Part shown: positions 1 to 9,118 of the stretch, piece after piece
Position numbering within the stretch: position 1 is the first letter of the stretch
How the letters are laid out: every line of letters begins with the position of its first letter
NCBI GenBank assembly: GCA_965221545.1
Contig: OZ244901.1
Location: 124,001-188,000, forward strand
From: JAJEFO01 sp022819605
GTDB taxonomy: Bacteria; Pseudomonadota; Alphaproteobacteria; Rhodobacterales; Rhodobacteraceae
Direction: 5' to 3'
Length of the DNA stretch: 64,000 nt
Notes under the pieces: generated by a model
Database searches by the model: none
The model's input: the letters and a program-made list of their open reading frames with translations, nothing else
Told to the model about the DNA's origin: nothing
Position numbers and translations under genes: made by a program

Positions 1-1051
1 GGGCGGCGTCGTGGAACAGTCGCTGCGCGACGTTTTCGACGTGCCGGAACTCGCGACGATCAATGACGACATCGTCAACGGCCACGGATTCACCTATGAG
101 GACGGATCGCATCCCCTGGCACCGTTCACGGCGCAGAGGATCGACTACTCCCTGGCGCGGATGTCGCATTACATGGCGACGGATGCCGAGCACTTCCAGA
201 ACTACGTGCTGTTCACGAACTACCAGTTCTACGTGGACGAGTTCGAGGCCTTTGCACGCAAGAAGCTTGCCGATCCGGACAGCGGGTACACGTCGTTCGT
301 CGGCCCGGGCAACTTCGAGATCACTTCCGCCGACGCGCCGCTTGATCGTCCGGCCAACCTTCCCCAGATGCCTGCGTTTCATCTCAAGCGTGCCGGCGGC
401 GCCGGCATAACCCTCGTGAACATCGGCATAGGTCCGTCGAATGCAAAGACGGCCACCGACCACATCGCGGTGCTGCGGCCTCACGCCTGGCTGATGCTCG
501 GACATTGCGCGGGGCTGAGGAACTCGCAGCAGCTCGGTGATTTCGTCCTGGCGCACGGTTACCTGCGGGAGGATCATGTCCTGGATGACGACCTGCCGGT
601 ATGGATGCCCATTCCGGCGCTCGCGGAAATCCAGGTTGCGCTGGAAGACGCGGTCGCGGACGTGACCAGGTACAAGGGCTACGATCTCAAGCAGATCATG
701 CGAACGGGTACGGTAGCCACGATCGACAACCGGAATTGGGAGCTTCGGGATCAATCCGGACCGGTTCAACGGCTCAGCCAAAGCCGCGCCATTGCGCTCG
801 ACATGGAATCCGCGACGATCGCGGCCAACGGATTCAGGTTCCGCGTGCCTTATGGCACATTGCTTTGCGTCTCCGACAAGCCGCTGCATGGCGAGCTGAA
901 GCTGCCCGGAATGGCGTCCGATTTCTACAAGACCCAAGTCGCGCAGCATCTTCAGGTTGGCATACGCGCCGTGGAAAGGCTCCGGGAAATGCCGCTGGAA
1001 CGCATACATTCCCGCAAGCTGCGCAGCTTCGAGGAGACCGCATTCCTTTGA
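1..1051 (+). CDS. amn: AMP nucleosidase, 3' part (cut by window edge)
   Basis: AMP nucleosidase hydrolyses AMP to adenine and ribose 5-phosphate in purine salvage. The frame is open to the left edge of the window, so the visible 346-349 residues are the C-terminal part of a protein usually near 480-490 residues. The purine nucleoside phosphorylase-like catalytic domain is visible, with GIGPSNAKTATDHIAVLRPH and the downstream ALDMESATIAANG motif carrying the conserved Glu. The C-terminal region GTLLCVSDKPLHGELK is also typical. A GTG at 11 could be read as a start but lies inside the domain, so it is unlikely to be the true one. Confidence 0.93.
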   Translation, partial: GGVVEQSLRDVFDVPELATINDDIVNGHGFTYEDGSHPLAPFTAQRIDYSLARMSHYMATDAEHFQNYVLFTNYQFYVDEFEAFARKKLADPDSGYTSFVGPGNFEITSADAPLDRPANLPQMPAFHLKRAGGAGITLVNIGIGPSNAKTATDHIAVLRPHAWLMLGHCAGLRNSQQLGDFVLAHGYLREDHVLDDDLPVWMPIPALAEIQVALEDAVADVTRYKGYDLKQIMRTGTVATIDNRNWELRDQSGPVQRLSQSRAIALDMESATIAANGFRFRVPYGTLLCVSDKPLHGELKLPGMASDFYKTQVAQHLQVGIRAVERLREMPLERIHSRKLRSFEETAFL

Positions 1052-1180
1052 AATGACGGGGAGAATCGCACAAAATATGCTGCAAGTGCGGAATTCTGTC
1101 ACAAATGCTTGCGTAGTGGCTCAATATTCAGTTAAATAAGGCCAATGCGCCACAATTGGGGCGGAACGAGGAGATTGAAC

Positions 1181-1468
1181 ATGGCAAAAGCAATGACCAA
1201 GACGCAGCTTGTCGCGACGCTCGCCGATGAACTGGGCAGTGACAAGAAGTCGGCAGCCGCAGCGCTGGACGCGATCATATCCGTCATCACAAGGGAAGTG
1301 TCTGCCGGCGGGGCCGTGGCTTTGCCCGGCGTCGGCAAGATCTACTGCCGCGAACGTCCGGCGCGCATGGTTCGCAATCCTGCGACCGGTCAGCAGATCC
1401 ACAAGGACGCCGACAAGGTGGTGAAGATGACCATCGCCAAGGCGCTCAAGGACAGCGTGAACAGCTGA
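1181..1468 (+). CDS. hup: HU family DNA-binding protein
   Basis: A 95-residue histone-like nucleoid protein that bends DNA as a dimer. The ATG at 1181 was chosen because it follows a GAGGAG ribosome site and gives the normal family length; an upstream in-frame ATG at 1145 adds 12 unrelated residues. The helical dimer core (KTQLVATLADELG) is followed by the beta arm with the RNPATGQ-type signature, here VRNPATGQQIHK, and a lysine-rich C terminus. The gene stands alone with its own terminator. It has no hallmark that separates HU-alpha from HU-beta. Confidence 0.95.
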   Translation: MAKAMTKTQLVATLADELGSDKKSAAAALDAIISVITREVSAGGAVALPGVGKIYCRERPARMVRNPATGQQIHKDADKVVKMTIAKALKDSVNS

Positions 1469-1492
1469 TCGCCTAAGGCGGCAACGGAATTC

Positions 1493-1520
1493 GGGCCGCT
1501 GTCGTGCGGCCCTTCTTCTT
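1493..1520 (+). terminator. Rho-independent terminator after the HU gene
   Basis: A perfect 7-bp GC stem (GGGCCGC at 1493-1499 pairing with GCGGCCC at 1506-1512, six-base loop) is followed by the T-rich tract TTCTTCTT. It lies 25 bases after the HU stop codon on the coding strand. Confidence 0.8.
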
Positions 1521-2017
1521 GTTCGGGAAGAACCCGTTTTCCGCCTCATGTCCCGGCATGCCCTGGCCATGTTCGTGCGCGGCATCTTGCCAATCGGCGG
1601 CGGGACCACAGTAGCGGCTATGCTGGCGGCCACTTCCGCAATTCTCTTCCAGCGCATGCGTGCATGATTCCTTGCGACAATTGCGGAATCCCAATTAAAA
1701 TTATCTTGTAGGGATGTCAGGACCGTCGCCTTGGCTGTCTCGCAACAGGAGAAAGTGCCGATGCAGACTGGCGGTGTTTTCGCCAAGTGAAGCGTTCTGC
1801 AATTCCAAGAGGCGTGTCCTGGGCAAGTTCCTTCATGCAGGCCAGAAAATTGCGTTTTGGGCAACCGACCCAGTTTGGGAGAAGCGCTTCCTGGCATAGC
1901 AAAACGGATCTTACCGCTACGGAGTTTGCCATCTCACAGTCAGCCTTGGGGTGCCGTACAAGGGCAACATATCCAAGCTCATTGCTGCCATAATCGGACT
2001 TGATGGGCGTTAGTGCT
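1521..2017. other. Intergenic region with a possible relic coding tail
   Basis: No complete gene is recognised. On the plus strand a protein-like tail of about 36 codons runs from a stop at about 1899 to a TAG at 2011-2013, with no good start codon. Its end (SKLIAAIIGLDGR) lies five bases before the ATG of the first DUF488 gene. It may be the remnant of an upstream partner. The stretch is more AT-rich than the housekeeping genes around it. Confidence 0.3.
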
Positions 2018-2650
2018 ATGAGTGTAAAGACAGAAACCATCCTGACAATTGGACACTCCAACCATGGCCTTGAATTCTTTGTCGGGCTCCTTGATGCGCA
2101 TCGCGTGACTGCACTCGCGGATGTGCGTACTGCGCCATATAGCCGGTACAATCCCCAATTCAATCGCGAGCAGCTTGCTGAAACGCTAAAGTCCTCGGGA
2201 ATCAAGTATGTCTTTCTTGGACGGGAATTGGGCGGCCGGTCTGACGACAAGTCATGCTACGAACGCGGCCACATTCGCTACGACCGACTCGCGCGCACCT
2301 CGCGTTTTCGCAGTGGTTTGGAGAGAATCATGCGTGGTGCCAAGGAATACCGCGTCGCACTGATGTGCGCGGAAAAGGAGCCGCTCGAGTGCCATCGAAC
2401 GCTTCTCGTTGGGCATGAGCTGGATAAGCTTGGAATCGATGTCGCCCACATATGGCCCGACAAGCCTCTTGAGGCGCATGTAAATGCAATGAATCGTTTG
2501 CTCGCGAAGTTCGGTCTTGATGACTACGATCTGATACATCGGGATGAGCCACGCGACGAGCGCATCAAGAAGGCGATTGAGCGTCAGGCCGAAGAAGTCG
2601 GCCACGCTGTCGAGCATGTCAGTGACTTGGCTGAGATGGAGGTTCCATGA
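2018..2650 (+). CDS. DUF488 family protein (first of an overlapping pair)
   Basis: A DUF488 domain protein of about 210 residues. The family has a Rossmann-like fold and no firmly assigned reaction. Family features seen are the N-terminal TIGHSNHGLEFF, LADVRTAPYSRYNPQF, YVFLGRELGG and the cysteine/histidine motif ALMCAEKEPLECHRTLL. ATG 2018 is preferred because it matches the family N terminus; ATG 2003 is possible and adds five residues. The stop overlaps the start of a second DUF488 gene by 4 bp, so the two are probably co-translated. The C-terminal 60 residues are charged and go beyond the core domain. Confidence 0.85.
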   Translation: MSVKTETILTIGHSNHGLEFFVGLLDAHRVTALADVRTAPYSRYNPQFNREQLAETLKSSGIKYVFLGRELGGRSDDKSCYERGHIRYDRLARTSRFRSGLERIMRGAKEYRVALMCAEKEPLECHRTLLVGHELDKLGIDVAHIWPDKPLEAHVNAMNRLLAKFGLDDYDLIHRDEPRDERIKKAIERQAEEVGHAVEHVSDLAEMEVP

Positions 2651-3114
2651 AGGTATCAACCATAGGCTTTACCAAAAAGTCAGCACAGCAGTTCTTTGAA
2701 CTTTTACGCGGCGCAGGTGTTAAGCGTATCGTGGACGTGAGACTCAACAATGGGTCGCAGCTCGCCGGCTTCGCCAAGAAGAACGATCTCGCTTGGTTCG
2801 CGCGCGAGCTTTGCGACGTTGAATACGTCCATGCGCCGAGCTTGGCGCCCACCAAGGAGTTGTTGAGCGGATATCGACAGGGCGAAATCAGTTGGGACGC
2901 GTACGAAACTCGGTTCAATGCAATGATGAAGGAGCGGCGGATCGAGTCTGCGCTTTCGAGGGAAGATGTGAGCGGTGGCTGTCTTTTGTGCAGTGAAGAC
3001 CAGCCGCACCATTGTCATCGTCGGCTCGTTGCCCAGTACTTGAACAAGCATTGGGGTGATTTGGAAATCGAGCACCTTGGGATGAAAAGTGGCGAACTGC
3101 ACTCGGAGTCATAA
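2647..3114 (+). CDS. DUF488 family protein (second of an overlapping pair)
   Basis: A 155-residue, single-domain DUF488 protein whose ATG overlaps the preceding stop (ATGA). Visible family features are TIGFTKKSAQQFFELL at the N terminus, IVDVRLNNGSQLAGFA, and CLLCSEDQPHHCHRRLVAQ near residues 120-140. That last block keeps the CxxC...CHR arrangement also seen in the upstream protein. It diverges clearly from its neighbour, so the pair is two paralogous types and not a recent duplication. Working as a heteromer is inference from the overlap. Confidence 0.85.
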   Translation: MKVSTIGFTKKSAQQFFELLRGAGVKRIVDVRLNNGSQLAGFAKKNDLAWFARELCDVEYVHAPSLAPTKELLSGYRQGEISWDAYETRFNAMMKERRIESALSREDVSGGCLLCSEDQPHHCHRRLVAQYLNKHWGDLEIEHLGMKSGELHSES

Positions 3115-3452
3115 AATGGACCCGATTATTCTGGCATGATTCGCCCGGCTCTTCACATGGTACGGAAAGCGAATAGTGAATATCATTCAGAGACAACGTG
3201 TCTGGGGCCAGTTCAATTCTGAATTCTGAGAAGTGCCGGACTTCTTCAAAGCTCATGCGCAGGTTCAGAACAGACACACTGCATGTTCAGCGCACGACCG
3301 CCCTTGTGGTGCTTGGTGACTGAATGAGCGTCTGTCTGGCCTAGCATGCATTGGGCCTTGGACCTGAGCTGCACTTCGTAACTTGCTCAGGGTGCACTCG
3401 TGCAAGACGTGCAGCCTGGCCATGATCGCGAGTTGTGTCTTGCCGAAGAGCG
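3115..3452. other. Intergenic, nothing recognised
   Basis: This 338-base stretch lies between the DUF488 pair and a convergent transporter gene. Only shadow frames occur. A short near-palindrome AATTCTGAATT sits near 3214-3224, too short to assign. No U-tract terminator was found for either flank. Confidence 0.4.
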
Positions 3453-4349
3453 TCAGGTCGTCGCTGCTGACTTGGAAAACTGCACGGCGAGAATGGCCAG
3501 CGCGATGACCACGACTCCGACGACATCCAGAATGCCAATGGCTTCACCCAGCAGGATTGCGGCGATCGCCACGCCGAAGAACGGGTTCAGGAAATGGAAC
3601 GTGGCGGCCCGCGTGGCGCCGATTCGGCGGACCAGCCAGAACCAGACCATCGTCGCCAGCAATCCAGGCATGAAGAGGGTGTAGAGGAACGCGGCCACGA
3701 CAGTGACCGACCAGTTGACGACCCAGGTTTCCAGCACCAGCGCAGGCACCCAGAGCGCGATGCTCCCGATCAGCATCTGGAATCCCACGACCACCATGAC
3801 GTTCCCGCCGGAGGATGCGCCCTTGACCGCCAGCGTGGCGAAGGTCAGGGCCAGCGCACCGATCCCGCATAGCGCGATTCCTACCGGATCGACCCCATGG
3901 GTCAGACGCGTTCCCATGATCAGGAAGACCCCCGCCATCCCGGCAATCAGTCCCGCCATTCCGAGCGGTCGCAGGGTTTCTCTCGCGATCAGCCAGCCCG
4001 CCAGCGCGACCAACAGGGGCAGCGAGGATGCAATGATGGCCGCCAGGGAAGCTTCAACCGTCTGCATGGCGACGAAGTTGAGACCCAGGTAGAGGGCGTT
4101 CTGGCAAATTCCGAAGATGACCGTCAGCTGCCATTGCTGGCGTGTCAGGGTGAAGCTCTGCCCCAGGATGCGGGCAAGTGCCAGGGCGATCAGGCCCGCG
4201 ATCAGGAACCGGATCGCCGAGACTGTCAGCGGCGGCGCGTTGGTGACGATGATCCTGGCTGACGTGAATGCAGATGACCAGATGAGGGCGAAGGCCAGCC
4301 CGCCGAGCATTGCCGGGACGTCGACCCTATCTGAGATAGCCGATGGCAT
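3453..4349 (-). CDS. EamA/DMT family transporter
   Basis: A 298-residue inner-membrane drug/metabolite transporter with about ten hydrophobic segments in two EamA repeats. The first repeat shows GLAFALIWSSAFTSAR; the second holds FLNPFFGVAIAAILLGE, a typical family block. The substrate cannot be read from the sequence. The start at 4349 overlaps the end of the HAD hydrolase gene by 23 bp; an internal ATG at 4310 (MLGGLAFAL) would remove the overlap and still keep the first helix. It probably shares a transcript with the HAD gene and perhaps ppaC. Confidence 0.88.
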   Translation of the reverse strand: MPSAISDRVDVPAMLGGLAFALIWSSAFTSARIIVTNAPPLTVSAIRFLIAGLIALALARILGQSFTLTRQQWQLTVIFGICQNALYLGLNFVAMQTVEASLAAIIASSLPLLVALAGWLIARETLRPLGMAGLIAGMAGVFLIMGTRLTHGVDPVGIALCGIGALALTFATLAVKGASSGGNVMVVVGFQMLIGSIALWVPALVLETWVVNWSVTVVAAFLYTLFMPGLLATMVWFWLVRRIGATRAATFHFLNPFFGVAIAAILLGEAIGILDVVGVVVIALAILAVQFSKSAATT

Positions 4350-5199
4350 ATGTCGGTGTCAGACGGGTCTCAGCGATGAATGCGTCGAGGGCGTCCCGTT
4401 CCGGCTGGCGGGCGGTCGCCGTTTGCTCGCGCGCCAACCCTCCCGTCACGAACAGGGAGTCGAAATCCTCGCCCAAGGCACCCCTGACGTCGGTCTGAAT
4501 TCCGTCGCCGATGCACAGGATCCGCTCATCCGGCACTTGCACCCCCATCTGCGTCAGCCGTTCCCGCGCCAGGGCGTAGACCGGCGGATGCGGCTTGCCG
4601 AAATACAGGCTCTCGCCGCCCATTTCCGTATAGAGCTGGGCAAGCGCTCCGGCACACCATTCGCGAATTTCGCCCCGGTCGACCACGATGTCAGGGTTCG
4701 CACAGAGAAGTTTCAGTCCTCTTTGCTTGGCATAAAGGAATTCGGGGCGATTCACGGACGGGTCGGCATGCGCGTCAAATGGACCCAGGCACGCAATTCC
4801 TGTTGCGTCCGCAAGTTCGACGAGGCGCACGTCGACCGGGTCGGAGACGATCGCCGGCGGTTCAAAGAACGGCAGGTCGTGATCCTGTCCCATGAACCAG
4901 ACGCGGTTGCCGATGGCACCGCGAAACATTGCAACCCGGGCGCTGTCGCCGCTCGTGGATATCGTGTCCCAGCAATCGGGCGGAACCCCAAGGCTCTCCA
5001 GCTGCCGCTCCACGCCCGCGCGAGGGCGTGGCGCGTTTGTCAGGAGAACGACCTTGCCGCCGCCGGCGCGAAAGTTGCGGAGCGCATCGATGGCCTCGCG
5101 ATAGCCTCGCATCCCGTCATGCACGCATCCCCAGAGGTCGCAGAACAGCACATCGTAGCGCTCGGCGATCTCCGACAGGCTGTCGATTACCGGAACCAT
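4327..5199 (-). CDS. HAD superfamily class IIA hydrolase
   Basis: A 290-residue cytoplasmic phosphatase-like protein of the HAD IIA group. Motif I is FCDLWGCVHDG (nucleophile Asp). Motif II is the VVLLTNAPRPR region, then YFGKPHPPVY with the motif III Lys and CIGDGIQTDVRGA as motif IV. The C2-type cap lies between motifs II and III. It resembles the TIGR01459-type proteins common in alphaproteobacteria, whose physiological substrate is not established. It follows ppaC by three bases and overlaps the DMT transporter, so the three form a likely operon. Confidence 0.85.
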   Translation of the reverse strand: MVPVIDSLSEIAERYDVLFCDLWGCVHDGMRGYREAIDALRNFRAGGGKVVLLTNAPRPRAGVERQLESLGVPPDCWDTISTSGDSARVAMFRGAIGNRVWFMGQDHDLPFFEPPAIVSDPVDVRLVELADATGIACLGPFDAHADPSVNRPEFLYAKQRGLKLLCANPDIVVDRGEIREWCAGALAQLYTEMGGESLYFGKPHPPVYALARERLTQMGVQVPDERILCIGDGIQTDVRGALGEDFDSLFVTGGLAREQTATARQPERDALDAFIAETRLTPTYAIGYLR

Positions 5200-5202
5200 G
5201 TC

Positions 5203-6123
5203 TCAGATTTTCAACACCGGAATGATCTGCTTCTTGCGGCTAACCACCCCAGGCAGCGTGGCAAGGTCCCCGTCGGCCTCGACCCCGAAGCTCTTGGCGG
5301 CGATGCTTCGCACAGTGTCATTCGTGATGAAGAGGACGGCCTCTTCTGAAAGGATGTCCACGAGGAAGAACAGGACCTCGTCGACGCCGTCTTCCCTGGC
5401 GACGGTCTCCATCTCCTTCATCATGCCCGCTTTCCGATCCAGCACGCTCGACGGTGACGTCGTTTCAAGGACCGAGATGCGAAGGCGCATGCCGTCCACC
5501 TCGTAAGCCTTGGCATCCACGCGCAGCAATTCCGCGTCAGTGTAGCCCGAGACGTCGGACTTGGCTGCGAACATCTCCTGCGCGTATTCCGCAATGTCGA
5601 GTCCCAGTTCGCCAGCAAGACGCTCCGCCAGTTCCCGGTCGGCATCGGTCGTGGTTGGCGAGCGAAACTCTAGCGTGTCGCTCAGGATGCAGGAGAGCAT
5701 CACGCCCTTGATCGCATGTGGCATCCTGGCGGCGTCGTCGCCCATCAGGTCGTGCATGATCGTGGCCGTGCAGGCCAGCGGGCGGACGGTGATGGTGATC
5801 GGCATCCTGGTCTTCAGCCCGCCTTGCAGCATGTGGTGATCAATCACCTCGATCACGTCGGCGTCGTTGATGCCTTCAGGCAGTTCCGCCACGTTGTTCG
5901 TGTCGACAATGATGCAGCTGTCCCCTGACCCCACGCTCTCAAGGACTTCCGGCTTGTCGAGTTTCCAGCGCTCGAGAACGAAGAGGGCTTCGGCATTCGG
6001 CTCGCCAAGCAGCCGCGCCTCGGCCGGGGCGTTGCGGCATTCGTTCAGGTACCAGGCCCAGATGATGGGCGAGCCGGTGGAGTCGGTGTCAGGCGACTTG
6101 TGGCCGAAAATCTTGTGGGTCAT
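5203..6123 (-). CDS. ppaC: Manganese-dependent inorganic pyrophosphatase
   Basis: A 306-residue family II pyrophosphatase (DHH family), which hydrolyses pyrophosphate to two phosphates in the cytosol. The start MTHKIFGHKSPDTDS gives the usual family N terminus with the metal-binding His and Asp residues. Other signatures are IIVDTNNVAELP, the VIDHHML motif for which the DHH family is named, and SRKKQIIP near the C terminus that binds substrate phosphates. The frame is open far upstream to 6483, but that part has no homology pattern and is divergent from recO. Length matches the family. Confidence 0.95.
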   Translation of the reverse strand: MTHKIFGHKSPDTDSTGSPIIWAWYLNECRNAPAEARLLGEPNAEALFVLERWKLDKPEVLESVGSGDSCIIVDTNNVAELPEGINDADVIEVIDHHMLQGGLKTRMPITITVRPLACTATIMHDLMGDDAARMPHAIKGVMLSCILSDTLEFRSPTTTDADRELAERLAGELGLDIAEYAQEMFAAKSDVSGYTDAELLRVDAKAYEVDGMRLRISVLETTSPSSVLDRKAGMMKEMETVAREDGVDEVLFFLVDILSEEAVLFITNDTVRSIAAKSFGVEADGDLATLPGVVSRKKQIIPVLKI

Positions 6124-6418
6124 GGGCACGCACGCTACTTGCTTTCGCGTCCTCTTATCGGGTCGCCAGATGCTTGTCACCCTGCAAGAATTGCTCGCCT
6201 TGAATGGCGTTGCCGGTGCTTGGCTGCGGCTGGTCCGGACTTGTCCCGCTTGATGTCGTTCGGACGATTCGGCATTCTTGCCTTCGGGCAGAATCGAGAA
6301 GGACCCGTGCGCGAGGAAGACAGCGTGCTTCCCGTATCCGGTCGAGGTTCCGTTGCGTGGAGCGCATGCGTTGCGGCGGTGCCGGTGCGGAAGGGTGCAC
6401 GGCAGCGAAGGCAAGTTG

Positions 6419-7144
6419 ATGGAGTGGTGCGAAGAGGGTGTCGTCCTTGCACGGCGCCGCCACGGGGAAAACGCCTTGATCATCGAGGTGTTTACGCGCG
6501 ACCGTGGTCGACACGCCGGGATAGTCCGGGGCGGCGGGTCGCGGCGGCTGGCACCGATCCTGGAGCCGGGAAACCAGGTTCAGGTTACATGGCGCGCGCG
6601 ACTGTCGGAACATCTGGGCAGCTTCGGGGTTGAGCCGACATTTGCGCGCTCCGCGCTGCTGATGGGCGACCGCCGGACACTCGCCGGCCTGAATGCGGTC
6701 ACGGCCCTGCTTTCTTACGCGTTGCCCGAGCGCGAACCGCATCCGGCGCTGTACGACGGAACGCTGACAGTGCTTGAAATGATGTGCGACGGCCCGTTCT
6801 GGCCGTTGGCCTACGTGCGGTGGGAACTCGCGCTGCTCGAAGAGCTCGGCTTCGGACTTGACCTGTCCAGATGCGCGGTGACGGGTGCGACCGAAGGTCT
6901 TGCCTATGTTTCGCCCAAGTCGGGCCGTGCGGTCTCGGGGGCCGGGGCCGGGGAGTGGAAACCGAGCCTGCTGCCCCTGTCGCCCTCGCTCCTTGGCCGA
7001 GGCGACGGCACTGCTGCCGAGATCAGTGACGGCCTGAGGACGACCTGCCACTTCCTGAAATCGCGGCTGGCTCCCGCGCTTGGGAACCGCCGCTTGCCCG
7101 AAGCCCGTGACCGTCTGGCGGACATCCTGGCGAGCGAAGCCTGA
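6419..7144 (+). CDS. recO: DNA repair protein RecO
   Basis: A 241-residue mediator of RecFOR recombination that loads RecA onto SSB-coated single-stranded DNA. The N-terminal OB fold is visible (EEGVVLARRRHGENALII, then TRDRGRHAGIVRGGGSRR). The helical C-terminal region follows, with WELALLEELGFGLDLSRCAVTG. The start at 6419 follows a GAAGG site and gives the family length; earlier in-frame starts would add unrelated sequence. It is divergent from ppaC across a 295-bp gap that should hold both promoters. Confidence 0.9.
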   Translation: MEWCEEGVVLARRRHGENALIIEVFTRDRGRHAGIVRGGGSRRLAPILEPGNQVQVTWRARLSEHLGSFGVEPTFARSALLMGDRRTLAGLNAVTALLSYALPEREPHPALYDGTLTVLEMMCDGPFWPLAYVRWELALLEELGFGLDLSRCAVTGATEGLAYVSPKSGRAVSGAGAGEWKPSLLPLSPSLLGRGDGTAAEISDGLRTTCHFLKSRLAPALGNRRLPEARDRLADILASEA

Positions 7145-7351
7145 CTTCTGGTTGAAGCGAGTCCTGGACCTGCGGTGCATGTCGCGGACGTTTCGGTCCG
7201 CGCGTTGCAAACCGCAGCGGTGCGACTGCCAGACAAACTCCCTTGTTCGATGCCGGACATGCTCAGCCAGTCGGGTTCGGGCGGGACATTCGGGAATTCG
7301 GCGAAATTTGCTGCGCAGCAAATGAGCTCATGCGGCAAATGCTGGCGACAT

Positions 7352-9010
7352 TCAGCCCAGCAACCGCCGCGCGATCACCTGCGCCTGTATTTCGGCGGCG
7401 CCCTCGAAGATGTTCAGGATCCGTGAATCACAGAGAATGCGGCTGATCCCGTATTCAAGCGCGAATCCGTTGCCGCCGTGAATCTGCAGCGCGTTGTCTG
7501 CTGCAGCCCAAGCAACCCGTGCGCTCAGAAGCTTGGCCATGCCGGCCTCGAGATCGCAGCGCCTGTTCGCGTCCTTTTGCCGTGCAGCATGATATGCAAG
7601 TTGCCGAGCTATCGTGATCTCGACGGCCATCATGGCGAGCTTCGAGGCTACGCGAGGAAACGCGATCAGGGACCGGCCGAACTGCTTTCGATCCTCGGCG
7701 TATTGAAGACCTGCATCGAGTGCTGACTGCGCCACGCCGACCGCCCTTGCAGCCGTCTGGATGCGCGCGCTCTCGAATGTCTGCATCAGCTGCTTGAAGC
7801 CTTGTCCTTCCGCACCGCCCAGGAGGTTCTCGCCCTTGATCCGGAATCCGTCGAAATTGACCGTGTATTCCTTCATGCCGCGGTAGCCGAGAACCTTGAT
7901 TTCTCCGCCAGAAAGACCGTCATCGACAAAGGGCTTTCCGTTGGTGCTCGGGGTCTTCGCGGCCAGGAACATCGACAGTCCGCGATAGTCCGACGATTCG
8001 GGGTCGGTGCGCGCCAGCACCGCCATCAGGTTGCTGCGCGCCGCATGCGTGATCCAGGTCTTGTTGCCGGAAATCTCCCAGTTCGCTCCATCGCGTTCCG
8101 CCCGCGTCCTGAGAGAACCAAGGTCGGATCCCGTGTCGGGTTCGGTGAAGACCGCGGTCGGCAGGATCTCTCCCGACGCAAGTCCCGGCAGCCACCGCGC
8201 TTTCTGCTCTTCGGTGCCGCCTGTGAGGATGAGTTCGGCAGCGATTTCCGAACGCGTGCCCAGCGAGCCGGTGCCGATATAGCCCCGCGACAGTTCTTCC
8301 GAGACCACGACCATGGCCGTGCGGGAAAGGCCGACCCCGCCGTACTCCTCGGGAATCGTCAATCCAAAGACACCCATTCCCGCGAGTTCCTCAATGACGT
8401 CCATCGGGATGAGTTCGTCGTTGAGGTGCCAGTCATGGGCGAACGGCTCGATCCGGTCCCGAGCGAAGCGGCGAAATTGCTCTCGGATCATTTCGAGCTC
8501 GTCATCGAGTCCCGTGGCGCCGTAGACGATGTCGCCGGCCATTGTCCGGATCAGCTCCACGAGCCGTATCCGTGCAGCCTGGGAGTTTCCGTTCCGAGCC
8601 AGGGCGAGCGTGTCGGGTGAGAGCGTTTCCTGCAGGTCTTCCGGCGAAAGGCCCAGGTCCCCGGGCCGCACGATTTCGTGCTGGCTCATTGGAATCCCGC
8701 CAATGACCTGGGACAGGTACTCGCCGAACGCGATCTGGTGAGTCAGTCGCTCCACTTCGCCGAACCGTCCCTTGCTCTCGAGCTGCTCGGCCCAGCCCTG
8801 CATCTGCCGCAAGGCTTGCGCGCAAGTCGCGAACCACGCCAGCCCATGCGCGGCGGTCTGTTCCTGGTCCAGCAGAGCCGAGCTGACCTCGTTGCTTTCG
8901 CTCACCAGAAACCGCACGCGGCCGATTGCCCGGGCCAGGAGAGCATCGACGGAATCAGTGGCGGCCTTTGTCTGTTTCGAGAGGTTCGCGAGGACAATCG
9001 GTTCAGTCAT
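7352..9010 (-). CDS. mcd: (2S)-methylsuccinyl-CoA dehydrogenase
   Basis: A flavin-dependent acyl-CoA dehydrogenase of 552 residues. The core (from about residue 168) shows AVFTEPDTGSDLGSLRTRA, the substrate/FAD region and the ending LQIHGGNGFALEYGISRIL, which spans the usual helix. The roughly 165-residue helical N-terminal extension before the core is the mark of methylsuccinyl-CoA dehydrogenase of the ethylmalonyl-CoA pathway, which makes mesaconyl-C1-CoA and passes electrons to ETF. The start at 9010 (MTEPIVLANL) gives the expected length; the open frame further upstream reads antisense to another gene. The ETF-QO that would accept its electrons is encoded at 36204-37856. Confidence 0.9.
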   Translation of the reverse strand: MTEPIVLANLSKQTKAATDSVDALLARAIGRVRFLVSESNEVSSALLDQEQTAAHGLAWFATCAQALRQMQGWAEQLESKGRFGEVERLTHQIAFGEYLSQVIGGIPMSQHEIVRPGDLGLSPEDLQETLSPDTLALARNGNSQAARIRLVELIRTMAGDIVYGATGLDDELEMIREQFRRFARDRIEPFAHDWHLNDELIPMDVIEELAGMGVFGLTIPEEYGGVGLSRTAMVVVSEELSRGYIGTGSLGTRSEIAAELILTGGTEEQKARWLPGLASGEILPTAVFTEPDTGSDLGSLRTRAERDGANWEISGNKTWITHAARSNLMAVLARTDPESSDYRGLSMFLAAKTPSTNGKPFVDDGLSGGEIKVLGYRGMKEYTVNFDGFRIKGENLLGGAEGQGFKQLMQTFESARIQTAARAVGVAQSALDAGLQYAEDRKQFGRSLIAFPRVASKLAMMAVEITIARQLAYHAARQKDANRRCDLEAGMAKLLSARVAWAAADNALQIHGGNGFALEYGISRILCDSRILNIFEGAAEIQAQVIARRLLG

Positions 9011-9118
9011 GTTTTTGCCGAAATTGCGGAACTTTGCGTCCGGGGTTTCTGCGCGCGCGAACGCTAGGGCTTTTGCAGGTGCAGCGCAAGAAGATTTCAA
9101 GAGAGTGCGATGTTTTGA

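Noticed and set aside
4117..5349. A 410-codon plus-strand open frame across the HAD hydrolase gene.
   Set aside because: It mirrors the HAD and DMT coding frames on the other strand and shows no family motif.
6155..7321. A 388-codon minus-strand open frame opposite recO.
   Set aside because: Shadow of recO in a GC-rich genome; recO has all family motifs.
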